Source: Membranipora membranacea
Lineage: Eukaryota; Bryozoa; Gymnolaemata; Cheilostomatida; Membraniporidae
Assembly (NCBI GenBank): GCA_914767715.1
Contig: OU612071.1
Span: forward strand, 26,161,681 to 26,225,680
Reading direction: 5' to 3'
DNA length: 64,000 nt
The notes beneath the pieces are model-generated. The model did no database searches. It was not told the DNA's origin and saw nothing but the letters and a program-made list of their open reading frames with translations. A program made the position numbers and the translations under genes. Positions 12,969 through 26,962 of the stretch are shown piece after piece (within the stretch, counting starts at the first letter, position 1; the number at the start of each line of letters is the position of its first letter).

Positions 12969-13189
12969 CTGCATTTGTGGCCGAAGTACTATCAGCCTAG
13001 TTCTGATTGGTTGGCTGACTAGTTGAATGATTGATTTAATGCTCGGCTCTGCCTTTCAGTTCCAAATATTCAGTTACACTGCTCTGGTTAATACATTATC
13101 ACTCGCTGTTAGCAGGTGGTTGAGGAGGAATCAATGTGTTGTCATGTGAGGGCATCTGTTAATGATCACGCTGTCAATAACATTCCCAT

Positions 13190-13509
13190 GCACCCATGCA
13201 ACTTCACTGTGGTAAATTAGCAAACAAGTGAGAGTCCTTAGGTCAAACTTTCCTCATCTAAACTATGCCTATGGCAAGAAAATGACTCACAATACAAAAA
13301 TTCATCCCCAAGAAAAGAGCTTGTGATAATATTGTGGACATCGATATCATACACTAGAGGTTGGCTAAATCAGAGACATTCCCTCAAATTAACCGAACTT
13401 AAGTCATTTATGCTTTGACTTAGCACTATACAGAAAAGTTTGTCAATTAAACACAACCCCATATACCATATAAAGCAACATATCATAGTATAATAATAAT
13501 GATAGTAAT
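13190..13509. other. Short AT-rich spacer, nothing recognised
   Basis: Between the lectin upstream region and the first array-related sequence; no ORF, RNA gene or repeat was recognised. Confidence 0.5.
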
Positions 13510-14210
13510 AACTTTGGCACACACAATTGGTTTATAAGTTGATACAAATCCCAAACTCAGATACTGCTAATTGGGAAAGTTTTCAGTGTATAACATGAGG
13601 TTATAATATCATCTCTTAGCTATGCTGGTCATCCTTTGCATTTGGAAATGTTTAATGACAAGCTGGCTGCAGGTTTTCAGCGTTCACCATTGGGTCTTGC
13701 AAGCACCGCAAAATTTCTATTTGATGTGAGGCGTTTCCACAATGTTAAATTAGGAAATAAGTCATCTATCCATATAATAAAACTTCGAACTATAGCAAAC
13801 ATTTCATTCATGTGGTGGCTAAGGGTGACTTGTCCAGAGCTGCTTTACTTTCAGTTGTTGTAGGAAGCATAGTTACATCCCTTAATGGGATATTTTGATT
13901 CTAAATCGAGCAAACATAATAGAGTACCCTGAGACCTGTCACATACACACTGACTAATCAATGGGAAGCCTTGGGTTTCCCTCCTTAAGTTAGCATCTTA
14001 CTCAAAGTTATGTCTGAGTTGAGCATCGTCTTATGCTCATTACTCTAATGGCTCACATCGCTCATAACTGTCAAGGCTACTAAGTTCATAGGCTTCTCAT
14101 ATTTATAGAAATTACCTAACGCTGTTTGAAGATTTTTGGTCCGATCATAACCGACCAAAATCAAGAAAAAAAAACTCTTATACCTCACAACACTGGCTAA
14201 CATCTATTTA
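13510..14210 (+). repeat. Partial tandem-repeat unit (right half only)
   Basis: Matches the right-hand third of the standard unit (about 20920-21500): ACTCAGATACTGCTAA, the TTTGCATTTGGAAATGTTTA passage, TTAATGGGATATTTTGATTC and the CTTATACCTCACAACA end. It lacks the left portion, so it is a truncated first unit of the array next to the lectin promoter. An open frame here (13636-13863) is broken in the other copies and is not called as a gene. Confidence 0.8.
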
Positions 14211-15944
14211 GACGAAGCAAGAGCACTTAAATGAGCCCACACAGCCATCGTCTATGACTTTAAGGTTTCCAGGTTATAAGTTTCTCACTTTGACAATTTA
14301 CTAAACACTATCTGATATTACATGCTGAAAAGTTTTGGGATAGAAAGGCAGAATATGATGAGACAAAAGAGGTGTCTATGGAGCTCACATTTGTATGGTC
14401 TGCTTCCGGCTTGCAAGCCGAATCACAAGTCATAGTGGAACCGTGGAAAATAGTGGTAGGTATGCAGGTCCAACGTGACTATAATTATCATGGTACACCT
14501 GTTAGATGGCTGGTGATATCAATATTACTCTTTTCAAATTTCCCTGTGTAGCACTCAATCTGTTTCATTAAAGTCCCAATTAGTTTTAGAGTAGATTAAG
14601 GGAATAAGACTAAGAGTTAGAACATTTATGATTGCCAATTTGAGGTTAACTGGTGATATGCTCTACAAACTTAGGTATCAAATGGTCCTCTGAAACAAGG
14701 GCTATGTTTTGCACTTTTGTACCATCCTCACCATCACATTTTGATTCCAATATTTTCTATTTCAAGTGAACACCGAGCATATGGGGATGGTACAAATTCA
14801 ATGAAATCAAGCCTTTGTTGCCAATTTTCTCCTTTTTTTGCTCATTAATTACTTTAAAAGGTTTGTATTCAACAAAATTGCCGCAGCTGGTGTTTTCAGT
14901 TCAAACAAATTTCATCAGTCATGAAAGGGTTGAATGGTACAAAATCATGTAAATCATGCCTTTGTCATATCAATATCCCAGCATCAAGCATCAGGCAGCC
15001 ATAATAGGTGAGATGTAATTTTGGTCTATGGCAATGGACTTTGAGACCAGTTGTCTATAGTTATCTAAATTGTTTTTGAGTTGGCTCTCATCAAGTATTA
15101 CTGATAGGGGAAAGGAAACTTGTGTCGTACACTGCCTGGCCAATTCAATAATTTATTTTCGCATTTTAGTATGCGTCATGGTTAGGCATCATAAGCATGA
15201 TGCAAAACCATCAGGCTGTGTAATTCAATCGAAAAAGACTAAAAGTGAAGCTGACATTAAAAGGTTAGCTGGTATCTGTCCTACCAGAGAAGGCTTGTAG
15301 CTGAAAATAAGGCTATGGCATATCCTTTGTTTTGGACTCACACAAAATTAATAGTTTGAAAAGTTGATAAAAATCCCAAACTCAGATACTGCTAACTTGG
15401 AAAGTTTTCATTATATAGCATGAGGTTATAATATCATCTCTTGGCTATGCTGGTCAACCTTTGCATTTGGAAATGTTTAATGACAAACTGGCTGCAGGTT
15501 TTCAGCTTTCTTCATTGGGTCTTGCAACCACCATACAAATTAAATTTGAATTAAGGCGTTTCCACTATGTTGAATTAGGAAATTAGTCATCTATCCATAT
15601 AATAAAACTTCAAACTATACCAAACATATCATATATGTGGTGGCTAAGGGTGTCTTGTCCAGAGCTGCTTTACTTTCAGTCGTTGTAGGAAGCATAGTTA
15701 CATCCCTTAATGGGATATTTTGATTTTAAATCGAGCAAACATAGTAGAGTACCCTGAGATGTTCACCTGTCACATACACACTGACTAATCGATGGGAAGC
15801 CTTGAGTTAGCATCATACTGTCAAGGCGACTAGGTTCATAGGCTTCTCATATTTATAGAATTTACCTAACGCTGTTTGAAGAGTTTTGGTCCGATCATAA
15901 CCTATCAAAATCAAGAAAAGAAAAACTCTTATACCTCACAATAT

Positions 15945-18900
15945 CACTGCGTTTCATACCCAAGAATTGTCTGACAATTCTGTACAATTCTAGAATTGTC
16001 AGAAACTGACCTATATATCATTACCCAACCAGCAACCATTATTGTGTAGTTAACCCTGCCTGCTAAATAAATTACTTTCATTACTGATATTGTATAGCCA
16101 TAGTATAAGCATTTACAGTTCTAGTCAATATCATACAATTGGATATGCTGTAATGAATAGATATTGCTGTGCAAGGTAGCATCAAAATCTATATTGCGGG
16201 AGGCCCAGGTTCAGACCAGAGCTTTGCTACTAATAAAAATGTACAACATCGCTCCCCAGATGAGCGAGGAATTACTTTGTATCAACTGTCCTACATGCCT
16301 AAGTGGAGAGAAGTGATATGTGAATGAGGCCATATTAACCACAGAACCACTGACTACTGAAAATATGCTGACTGATGTTAAAAAAACTCAAACTTGGTGT
16401 CACAGCAAGTAGTATGAGTACTGATTATTGGCGTCGTCTAAACTACGCCCCTTGTGATTATTGAGAGTGAATGGCTTTCAGCTATTTCTATTTGTTGGCC
16501 AAAGATGCTCTGAGCATGGAGTTAGCTCTGAATGTTATGGTATGTTGGCTGAGGGAGGCAAAGGTAAATCAACTATCGTAAGCCTGGTATATATTCATTA
16601 CCTGTCTACAAAGGAGCTCTTGATGTAATACTATATAATTCTCAGCCATCTCAGTTATATGGTGTACAGGAAGCAATTGTGGCATATTTCTCTCTCACTC
16701 TTGGATGGTAGTTCCCTAGTAGGTGTTCGCACTAGTACAGATAGTATTAAAATGTTAGACTAGTGGCAACACCGTTTAAAGTAATAAATTTTAATCTGTC
16801 AGCTTGAGTGCCACAAGCGGGAGGTTAGCCAATAACAGGCATAATTACATAATTACCTTGATATCCTTGTTGTCAAAATTTTTAATTGTACAATTAAGTA
16901 TAATTAACACTGTTTGTTAATCCTTCATACACATTCCATTGCACTTGTAACAAGTCATCATGACGCACTTGTGGAATCAGAGAGACAGGAGTCATTGTAA
17001 GCTGACCTAACTTCCTGTCTCTTGCTGCTGATAATGAATGCGGTGAGTTTTAAATTTCGCAAATATTCATTTTCATAATAATGGTTGTTTGGGTGTAATT
17101 GCAATCATGATCATTCTTTGTCAGAAGAGTGAGGGGCGGGAAGTTGTAACATTTTATGCAAAATACTAGATAATTGTCCAAATTCCATTTGTATATTTTT
17201 ATCAAATTATTTCACCAAACTCTGCTTCAAAGCTCATCATTGAACATAGTTATTATGTCAAGAATGAGATTGCCTCGCAAAAAAACCTTAAATTCTCAGG
17301 CGCCCTTATTCTCTAGTATTTGCAAAAAGGTTTCATTGATTTTCCGCGCTTCTTGGTCAACTTCAAGAGTTGAGCCAGCATTATGTGATAATCTGTGTCT
17401 TTACCCACAGGGTTGTCCATTTTTAAATCTACTGGTACCTTATAAGTTCTGTGAAGGTTGCCTATGACTGCCAGTGTAAACAAAATGAACATTCTGACTG
17501 GCTTATCTTGATTATGACTTCATGGGTAAATAACTTGGATACCAACAATACATCCAATTATGCTTGGCTAAGATGTTGATGTCAATTGAAAGGTAAACAA
17601 TTGGCAAATGACAATGTGAGAATCTTGTTCAAATTCAATAAGCTAATCTCATTGAAAATGATCGGGCAGATTAAACAGTGCATCGTAGCCATTAATTGAA
17701 TTTTATGGTATATGGGTAGAGAGAAGCAAGAGTAAATCTAACAGGCCTATCATTCAATGACACAATAGAACTCGTTTGTACAGAATGTCTGGTGGTCACT
17801 GTAAATTCTAAATTTATCAATCCAGCCGATAATAATAATCTGAGAGCTTTGGAAGATTATCTGCCAAAAGGCTGTCCAGGCAATAATTTATCGCTTTAAA
17901 ATTTAACAGCTGTAATGGCCCTGCAAGCCCCTAATCTGAATTTGTTGAAATGATTGGAATTTCAGGTTGATAGAACCTTTAACATACCAAACTCTTTGAT
18001 GCATGCAATTAATGGCTACAGTGTACAGTTTGATCTGTCTGATCATTTTCAATGAGATTAGCTTATTATTGAATTTGAACAAGATTCTCACAGTGTCATC
18101 TGACAATTGTTAACTTTCAATTAACATCAACATCTTAGCCAAGCATAATTGGATGTATTGTTGGTATCCAAGCTTTTTACCCATGAAGTCATAATCAAGA
18201 TAAGCCAGTAAGAATGTTAATTTTGTTTACACTGGCATTCATAGGCAACCTTCACAGAACTTATGAGGTACCTCTAGATTTAAAAACGGACAACCCTGTG
18301 GATAAACACACAGATTATCATCTATAATGCTGGCTCAACTCTTGAAGTTGACCAAGAAGCGCGGAATATCAATGAAAATTTTTTGCAAATACTGGAGAAT
18401 AAGGGCGCCAGAGAATTTAAGGTTTTTTGCGAGGCAATCTCATTCTTGGCATAATAACTCTGTACAATGATGAGCTTTGAAGCAGAGTTTGGTGAAATAA
18501 TTTGATAAAAATATACAAATGGAATTTGGACAATTATCTAGTATTTTGCATAAAATGTTGCAACTTCCCACCCCCTCACTCCTCCGTCAAAGAATGATCA
18601 TGATTGCAATTACACCCAAACAACCATCATTATAAAAATGAATATTCGCGAAATTAAAAAGTCACGGCATTCATTATCAGCGGCAAAAGACAGGAAGTTA
18701 GGTCAGCTTACAATGACTCCTGTCTCTCTGATTCCACAAGTGCGTCATGATGACTTGTTACAAGTGCAATGGAATGTGTGTGAAGGATTAACAAACAGTG
18801 TTAATTATACTTAATTGGACAATTAAAAATTTTGACAACAAGGATATCAAGGTAGTTATGTATTTATGCCTGTTATTGGCCAATCTCCCTGCTTGTGGCA

Positions 18901-19764
18901 CTCAAGCTGACAGATTAAAATTTATTACATTAAACGGTGTTGCCACTAGTCTAACATTTTAATACTATCTGTACTAGTGCCAACACCTACTAGGGGACTA
19001 CCATCCAAGAGTGAGAGAGAACTATGCCAGATTTGCTTCCTGTACACCATATAACTGAGATGGCTGAGAATGATATAGTATAACATCAAAAGCTCCTTTG
19101 TAGACAGGTAATGAATATATACCAGGCTTACGATAGTTAATTTACCTTTGCCTCCCTCAGCCCACATACCTTAACATTCAGAGCTAACTCCATGCTCAGA
19201 GCATCTTTGGCCAACAACTAGAAATAGCTGAAAGCCATTCACTCTCAATAATCACAAGGGGCGTAGTTTAGACGACGCCAATAATCAGCACTCATACTAC
19301 TTGCTGTGACACCAAGTTTGAGTTTTTTTAGCATCAGTCAGCATATTTTCAGTAGTCAGTGGTTCCGTGGATAATATGGCCTCATTCACATATCACTTCT
19401 CTCCACTTAGGCATGTAGGACAGTTGATACAAAGTAATTCCTCGCTCATCTGGGGAGCGATGTTGTACATTTTTATTAGAAGCAAAGCTCTGATCTGACC
19501 CTGGGCCTCCCGCAATATAGATTTTGATGCTACCTTGCACAGCAATATCTATTCATTACAGCATATCCAATTGTATGATATTGACTAGAACTGTAAAGGC
19601 TTATAGTATGGCTATACAATACCAATAATGAAAGTAACTTATTTAGCAGGCAGGGTTAACTACACAATAATGGTTGCTGGTTGGGTAATGATATATAGGT
19701 CAGTTTATGACAATTCTAGAATTGTACAGAATTGTCAGACAATTCTTGGGTATGAAACGCAGTG
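15945..19764. mobile_element. Foldback DNA transposon (CACTA-like ends), 3.8 kb, non-autonomous
   Basis: The ends are perfect inverted repeats beginning CACTGCGTTTCATACCCAAG. The element is flanked by a 3-bp duplication, TAT (15942-15944 and 19765-19767), and the uninterrupted site exists in other array units (CACAATATTGGGCTTA). The inverted arms are very long, about 15945-17700 and 18005-19764, separated by a spacer of about 300 bases. CACTG termini plus a 3-bp duplication are hallmarks of the CMC/EnSpm (CACTA) superfamily, so membership is inferred. No transposase is encoded; the ORFs seen in the arms are chance. The subterminal region repeats ACAATTCT/AGAATTGT, possible transposase-binding sites. 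Confidence 0.88.
16177..16225 (+). other. tRNA-like 3' module in the left foldback arm
   Basis: GGAGGCCCAGGTTCAGACC resembles the T-arm/B-box part of a tRNA. Its mirror image is present in the right arm (about 19490-19540). The related element at 30.5-33.2 kb has a better preserved version followed by CCGCCGGGGC. No 5' half was seen, so this is a tRNA-derived fragment and not a gene. Confidence 0.45.
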
Positions 19765-22700
19765 TATTGGGCTTACATCTATTTAGACGAAGCAAGAGCA
19801 CTTAAATTAGCCCATACAGGCATCGCCCATGACTTTTAGGTTTCCAGGTTATAAGTTTCTCAGTTTGACAATTTACTAAACAATGTCTGATATTACATGC
19901 TGAAAAGTTTTGGGATAGAGAGGCAGAATATGATGAGACAAAAGAGGTCTCTATGGAGCTCACATTTGTATGGTCTGCTTCCGACTAGCGAGCCGAATCA
20001 CAGGTCATAGTGGAACCGTGGAAAATAGTGGTAGGTATGCAGGTCCAACGTGACTATAATTATCATGGTACACCTGTTAGATGGCTGGTGATATCAATAT
20101 TATTCTTTTCAAATTTCCCTGTGTAGCACTCAATCTGTTTCATTAAAGTCCCAATTAGTTTTAGAGTAGATTAAGGGAATAAGACTAAGAGTTAGAACAT
20201 TTATGATTGCCAATTTGAGGTTAACTGGTGATATGCTCTACAAACTTAGATATCAAATGGTCCTCTGAAACAAGGGCTATGTTTTGCACTTTTGTACCAT
20301 CCTCACCATCACATTTTGATTCCAATATTTTCTATTTCATGTGAACACCGAGCATATGGGGATGGTACAAATTCAATGAAATCAAGCCTTTGTTGCCAAT
20401 TTTCTCCTTTTTTTGCTCATTAATTACTTTAAAATGTTTGTATTCAACAGAATTGCCGCAGCTGGTGTTTTCAGATCAAACAAATTTCATCTGTCATGAA
20501 AGGGTTGGATGGTACAAAATCATGTAAATCATGCCTTTGTCATATTAATATCCAAGCATCGAGCATCATACAGCCATAATAGGTAAGATGCAATTTTGGT
20601 CTATGGCAATGGACTTTGAGACCAGTTGTCTATAGTTATCTAAATTTTTTTTGAGTTGGCTCTCATCAAGTATTACTGATAGGGGGAAAGGAAACTTGTG
20701 CCGTACACTGCCTGGCCAATTCAATAATTTATTTTCGCATTTTAGTATGCGTCATGGTTAGGCATCATAAGCATGATGCAAAACCATCAGGCTGTGTAAT
20801 TTAATCGAAAAGACTGACAGTGAAGCTGACATTATAAGGTTAGCTGGTATCTGTCCTACCAGAGAAGGCTTGTAGCTGAAAATAAGGCTATGGCATGTCC
20901 TTTGTTTTGGACTCACACATAATTACTAGTTTTAAAAGTTGATACAAATCCCAAACTCAGATACTGCTAACTGGGAAAGTTTTCATTATATAACATGGGG
21001 TTATAAAATCATCTCTTAGCTATGCTGGTCATCCTTTGCAATTGGAAATGTTTAATGACAAACTGGCTGCAGGTTTTCAGCTTTCTTCATTGGGTCTTGC
21101 AACCACAGTAAAAATTAAATTTGAATTAAGGCGTTTCCACTATGTTGAATTAGGAAATTAGTCATCTATCAATACATAAAACTTCAAACTATACCAAACA
21201 TATCATTCATGTGGTGGCTAAGGGTGTCTTGTCCAGAGCTGCTTTACTTTCAGTCGTTTTAGGAATCATAGTTACATCCCTTAATGGGATATTTTGATTC
21301 TAAATCGAGCAAACATAGTAGGGTACCCTGAGACGTTCACCTGTCACATACACACTGACTAATCAATGAGAAGCCTTGAGTTAGCATCACACTGTCAAGG
21401 CTACTAAGTTCATAGGCTTCTCATATTTATAGAATTTACCTAACGCTGTTTGAAGAGTTTTGGTCCGATCATAACCTATCAAAATCAAGAAAAGAAAAAC
21501 TTAAATTAGCCCACACAGGCATCGCCCATGACTTTTAGTTTTCCAGGTTATAAGTTTCTCAGTTTGACAATTTACTAAACAATGTCTGATATTACATGCT
21601 GAAAAGTTTTGGGATAGAGAGGCAGAATATGATGAGACAAAAGAGGTCCCTATGGAGCTCACATTTGTATGGTCTGCTTCCGACTAGCAAGCCGAATCAC
21701 AGGTCATAGTGGAACAGTTTGACTATAATTATCATGGTACACCTGTTAGATGGCTGGTGATATCAATATTATTCTTTTCAAATTTCCCTGTGTAGCACTC
21801 AATCTGTTTCATTAAAGTCCCAATTAGTTTTAGAGTAGATTAAGGGAATAAGACTAGGAGTTAGAACATTTATGATTGCCAATTTGAGGTTAACTGGTGA
21901 TATGCTCTACAAACTTAGGTATCAAATGGTCCTCTGAAACAAGGGCTATGTTTTGCACTTTTGTACCATCCTCACCATCACATTTTGATTCCAATATTTT
22001 CTATTTCAAGTGAACACCGAGCATATGGGGATGGTACAAATTCAATGAAATCAAGCCTTTGTTGCCAATTTTCTCCTTTGTTTGCTCATTAATTACTTTA
22101 AAAGGTTTGTATTCAACAAAATTGCCGCAGCTGGTGTTTTCAGTTCAAACAAATTTCATCAGTCATGAAAGGGTTGAATGGTACAAAATCATGTAAATCA
22201 TGCCTTTGTCATATCAATATCCCAGCATCAAGCATCAGACAGCCATGAGATGTAATTTTGGTCTATGGCAATGCACTTTGAGACCAGTTTTCTATAGTTA
22301 TCTAGATTGTTTTTGAGTTGGCTCATCAAAAATTACTATATGGGGGAAAGGAAACTTGTGGCGCACACTGCCTTGCCAATTCAATAATTTAATTTCGCAA
22401 TTTAGTATGCGTCATGGTTAGGCATCATAAGCTTGATGCAAAACCATCAGACTGTGTAATTTAATCGAAAAGACTGACAGTGAAGCTGACATTATAAGGT
22501 TAGCTGGTATCTGTCCTACCAGAGAAGGCTTGTAGCTGAAAATAAGGCTATGGCATGTCCTTTGTTTTGGACTCACACATAATTACTAGTTTTAAAAGTT
22601 GATACAAATCCAAAACTCAGATACTGCTAACTGGGAAAGTTTTCATTATATAACATGGGGTTATAAAATCATCTCTTAGCTATGCTGGTCATCCTTTGCA

Positions 22701-25700
22701 ATTGGAAATGTTTAATGACAAACTGGCTGCAGGTTTTCAGCTTTCTTCATTGGGTCTTGCAACCACAGTAAAAATTAAATTTGAATTAAGGCGTTTCCAC
22801 TATGTTGAATTAGGAAATTAGTCATCTATCAATACATAAAACTTCAAACTATACCAAACATATCATTCATGTGGTGGCTAAGGGTGTCTTGTCCAGAGCT
22901 GCTTTACTTTCAGTCGTTTTAGGAATCATAGTTACATCCCTTAATGGGATATTTTGATTCTAAATCGAGCAAACATAGGAGGGTACCCTGAGACGTTCAC
23001 CTGTCACATACACACTGACTAATCAATGAGAAGCCTTGAGTTAGCATCACACTGTCAAGGCTACTAAGTTCATAGGCTTCTCATATTTATAGAATTTACC
23101 TAACGCTGTTTGAAGAGTTTTGGTCCGATCATAACCTATCAAAATCAAGAAAAGAAAAACTCTTATACCTCACAATATTGGGCTTATATCTACTGAGACG
23201 AAGCAAGAGCACTTAAATTAGCCCACACAGGCATCGCCCATGACTTTTAGGTTTCCAGGTTATAAGTTTCTCACTTTGACAATTTACTAAACAATATCTG
23301 ATATTACATGCTGAAAAGTTTTGGGATAGAGAGGCAGAATATGATGAGACAAAAGAGGTCCCTATGGAGCTCACATTTGTATGGTCTGCTTTCGACTAGC
23401 AAGCCGAATCACAAGTCATAGTGGAACTCTAAAATAGTGGTAGGTATGCAGGTCAAACATGACTATAATTATCATGGTACACCTGTTTGATGGCTGGTGA
23501 TATCAATATTATCGTTTTCAAATTTCCCTGTGTAGCACTCAATCTGTTTCATTAAAGTTCCAATTAGTTTTAGAGAAGATTCAGGGAATGAGACTGAGAG
23601 TTAGAACATTTATGATTCCCAATTTGAGGTTAACTGGTGATATGCTCTACAACCTTAGGTATCAAATGGTCCTCTGAAAAAAGGGCTATATTTTGCACTT
23701 TTTTACCATCCTCACCATCACATTTTATTTCGTATATTTTCTATTTCCAGTGAACACTGAGCATATGGGGATGGTACAAAATTCAATGAAATCAAGCCTT
23801 TGTTGCTAATTTTCTCCTTTTTTTGATCATTAATTACTTTGAAAAGTTTGTATTCAACAGAATTGCCGCAGCTGGTGTTTTCAGATCAAACAAATTTCAT
23901 CAGTCATGAAAGGGTTGGATGGTAGAAAATCTGGTCTATGGCAATGCACTTTGAGACCAGTTTTCTATAGTTATCTAGTTTGTTTTTGAGTTGGCTCATC
24001 AAAAATTACTAAATGGGGGAAAGGAAACTTGTGGCGCACACTGCCTGGCCAATTCAATAATTCAATTTCTCATTTAAGTATGCGTCATGGTTAGGCATCA
24101 TAAGCTTGATGCAAAACCATCAGGCTGTGTAATTTAATCGAAAAAGACTGACAGTGAAGCTGACATTAAAAGGTTAGCTGGTATCTGTCCTACCAGAGAA
24201 GGCTTGTAGCTGAAAATAAGGCTATGGCATGTCCTTTGTTTTGGACTCACACACAATTAATAGTTGGAAAAGTTGATAAATATCCCAAACTCAGATACTG
24301 CTAACTGGGAAAGTTTTCATTATATAGCATGAGGTTATAATATCATCTCTTAGCTATGCTAGTCATCCTTTGCATTTGGAAATGTTTAATGACAAACTGG
24401 CTGCAGGTTTTCAGCTTTCTTCATTGGGTCTTGCAACCACCATAAAAATTAAATTTGAATTAAGGCGTTTCCACTATGTTGAATTAGGAAATTAGTCATC
24501 TATCCATATAATAAAACTTCAAACTATACCAAACATATCATTCATGTGGTGGCTAAGGGTGTCTTGTCCAGAGCTGCTTTACTTTCAGTCGTTGTAGGAA
24601 GCATAGTTACATCCCTTAATGGGATATTTTGATTCTAAATCGAGCAAACATAGTAGAGTACCCTGAGATGTTCACCTGTCACATACACACTGACTAATCG
24701 ATGGGAAGCCTTGAGTTAGCATCATACTCTAAGTTATGTCTGAGTTGAGCACCATGTTATGCTCATTACTCTAATGGCTCACATCGCTCATAACTGTCAA
24801 GGCTACTAAGTTCATAGGCTTCTCATATTTATAGAATTTACCTAACGCTGTTTGAAGAGTTTTGGTCCGATCATAACCTATCAAAGTCAAGAAAAGAAAA
24901 ACTCTTATACCTCACAACATTAGGCTAACATCTACTGAGACGAAGCAAGAGCACTTAAATTAGCCCACACAGGCATCGCCCATGACTTTTAGGTTTCCAG
25001 GTTATAAGTTTCTCACTTTGACAATTTACTAAACAATATCTGATATTACATGCTGAAAAGTTTTGGGATAGAGAGGCGGAATATGATGAGACAAAAGAGG
25101 TCTCTATGGAGCTCACATTTGTATGGTCTGCTTCCGACTAGCGAGCCGAATCACAAGTCATAGTGGAAAATAGTGGTAGGTATGCAGGTCCAACGTGACT
25201 ATAATTATCATGGTACACCTGTTAGATGGCTGGTGATATCAATATTATTCTTTTCAAATTTCCCTGTGTAGCACTCAATCTGTTTCATTAAAGTCCCAAT
25301 TAGTTTTAGAGTAGATTAAGGGAATAAGACTAAGAGTTAGAACATTTATGATTGCCAATTTGAGGTTAACTGGTGATATGCTCTACAAACTTAGGTATCA
25401 AATGGTCCTCTGAAACAAGTGCTATGTTTTGCACTTTTGTACCATCCTCACCATCACATTTTAATTCCAATATTTTCTATTTCAAGTGAACACCGAGCAT
25501 ATGGGGATGGTACAAATTCAATGAAATCAAGCCTTTGTTGCCAATTTTCTCCTTTTTTTGCTCATTAATTACTTTAAAAGGTTTGTATTCAACAAAATTG
25601 CCGCAGCTGGTGTTTTTAGTTCAAACAGATTTCATCAGTCATGAAAGGGTTGAATGGTACAAAGTCATGTAAATCATGCCTTTGTCATATCAATATCCCA

Positions 25701-25984
25701 GCATCAAGCATCAGGCAGCCATAATAGGTGAGATGTAATTTTGGTCTATGGCAATGGACTTTGAGACCAGTTGTCTATAGTTATCTAAATTGTTTTTGAG
25801 TTGGCTCTCATCAAGTATTACTGATAGGGGGAAAGGAAACTTGTGCCGTACACTGCCTGGCCAATTCAATAATTTATTTTCGCATTTTAGTATACGTCAT
25901 GGTTAGGCATCATAAGCTTGATGCAAAACCATCAGACTGTGTAATTTAATCGAAAAAGACTGACAGTGAAGCTGACATTATAAG

Positions 25985-26957
25985 TGTACCGGTATGTTAA
26001 TATATCAGGAGAGTTTTAGCAACACAGACGTTTATTTGTGTAATATCACGAGCTGGTACCCTGAATAATAAAATTCAAAGTAAATAATAAAACTGGCATA
26101 GTGTGGTGATGATACAAAGTAAAGGTGCTATATGTATGAAAAATCAGCCTCAGCGAAATACAATTTGATATTATTAATTATTATGCTGTCAATAACGTTA
26201 GGTGTTGCTTGCTATTCGATTCGATTCATATTGAATGAAACATTTGAATGCAAAGGATGATGTTACATGATAATTATTATTACACTTACAAAAATACTGC
26301 CCCTCCGTTAACATACAGTAGGTAGGATAAATAGTTAAGATCTGGTCTAATGATTAACGTATAGATGTAGATCTTTATCTGAAAGAAATGGTTACAAATC
26401 CTAAATACATGCTTATTTGTAAGCGCAATAAATTTACACAGAAATACAAAGTGAATCTCAGTGTTTTAAGTGATCAATTCAAGTATCATATTATCAAACA
26501 CATTGCGTTAATTGAAAAGCAACAATAATTGGTAAAGGTGAATTTACTTCTGACGTGCTGTCAATCTGTCCTCAAGTATTGAAGATGACAAAAAACTACT
26601 AAAGCAAAATAATCATATCAAACAAATATTCTAGCTGCACTTACAACTATTGTAGATGTTATCCGTTTGGTAGAATAGAAAACAGTACGGTTAAATAGAA
26701 TGTTGAGTATGATCTGCTGACATAGTAACAAAGTCAGCGTCTGCTGTACTGATGTAAGATATTGTATCTCATAAAATCAGTGGTGTGATGGTGACGTACA
26801 CACTAGAGTGCCCACTTCGGTGGCTAAATTGACACTAGCACATAATTGCCTTGCTGAATATGACTGTGTAACAGTGTATGGATAAAAGAAAGCTAAGTAA
26901 TTATGGTGCTACAAGTGTAAAATGGTTAGAATCAGATATTCTGAATATACTGATACA
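25985..26957 (+). mobile_element. Solo LTR of an LTR retrotransposon (973 bp)
   Basis: The insertion interrupts a tandem-array unit exactly at GCTGACATTATAAG. It starts TGTACCGG and ends CTGATACA (TG..CA with a 4-bp terminal inversion, TGTA/TACA). It is flanked by the 5-bp duplication ATAAG (25980-25984 and 26958-26962). Removing it restores the standard unit sequence. An AATAAA occurs near 26425. Length, TG..CA ends and 5-bp duplication together indicate a solo LTR left by recombination; the parent family is not identified. Orientation is assigned provisionally from the AATAAA. Confidence 0.85.
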
Positions 26958-26962
26958 ATAAG

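Larger units (their letters stand above)
14211..25984 (+). repeat. Tandem array of about 1.7-kb repeat units
   Basis: Units start at GACGAAGCAAGAGCACTTAA or its equivalent: 14211, 19786, about 21485 (start trimmed), 23197 and 24939. Spacing is about 1699, 1712 and 1742 bases. The first interval is about 1752 once the foldback insertion at 15945-19764 is removed. Units are near-identical over long stretches, with small indels such as loss of the GTGGAAAATAGTGG passage in the third unit. No intact ORF is shared by all units. The function is unknown; this is a local segmental amplification between two lectin copies. Confidence 0.9.

Noticed and set aside
13636-13863. 75-codon ORF in the tandem array
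   Set aside because: Sister units carry stops and frameshifts in the same frame, and it matches no known protein.
17174-19167. ORFs in the foldback arms (for example 17174-17467, 18946-19167) and the related 32107-32409
   Set aside because: They lie in mirrored arms, are not conserved as frames between arms or copies, and resemble no transposase.
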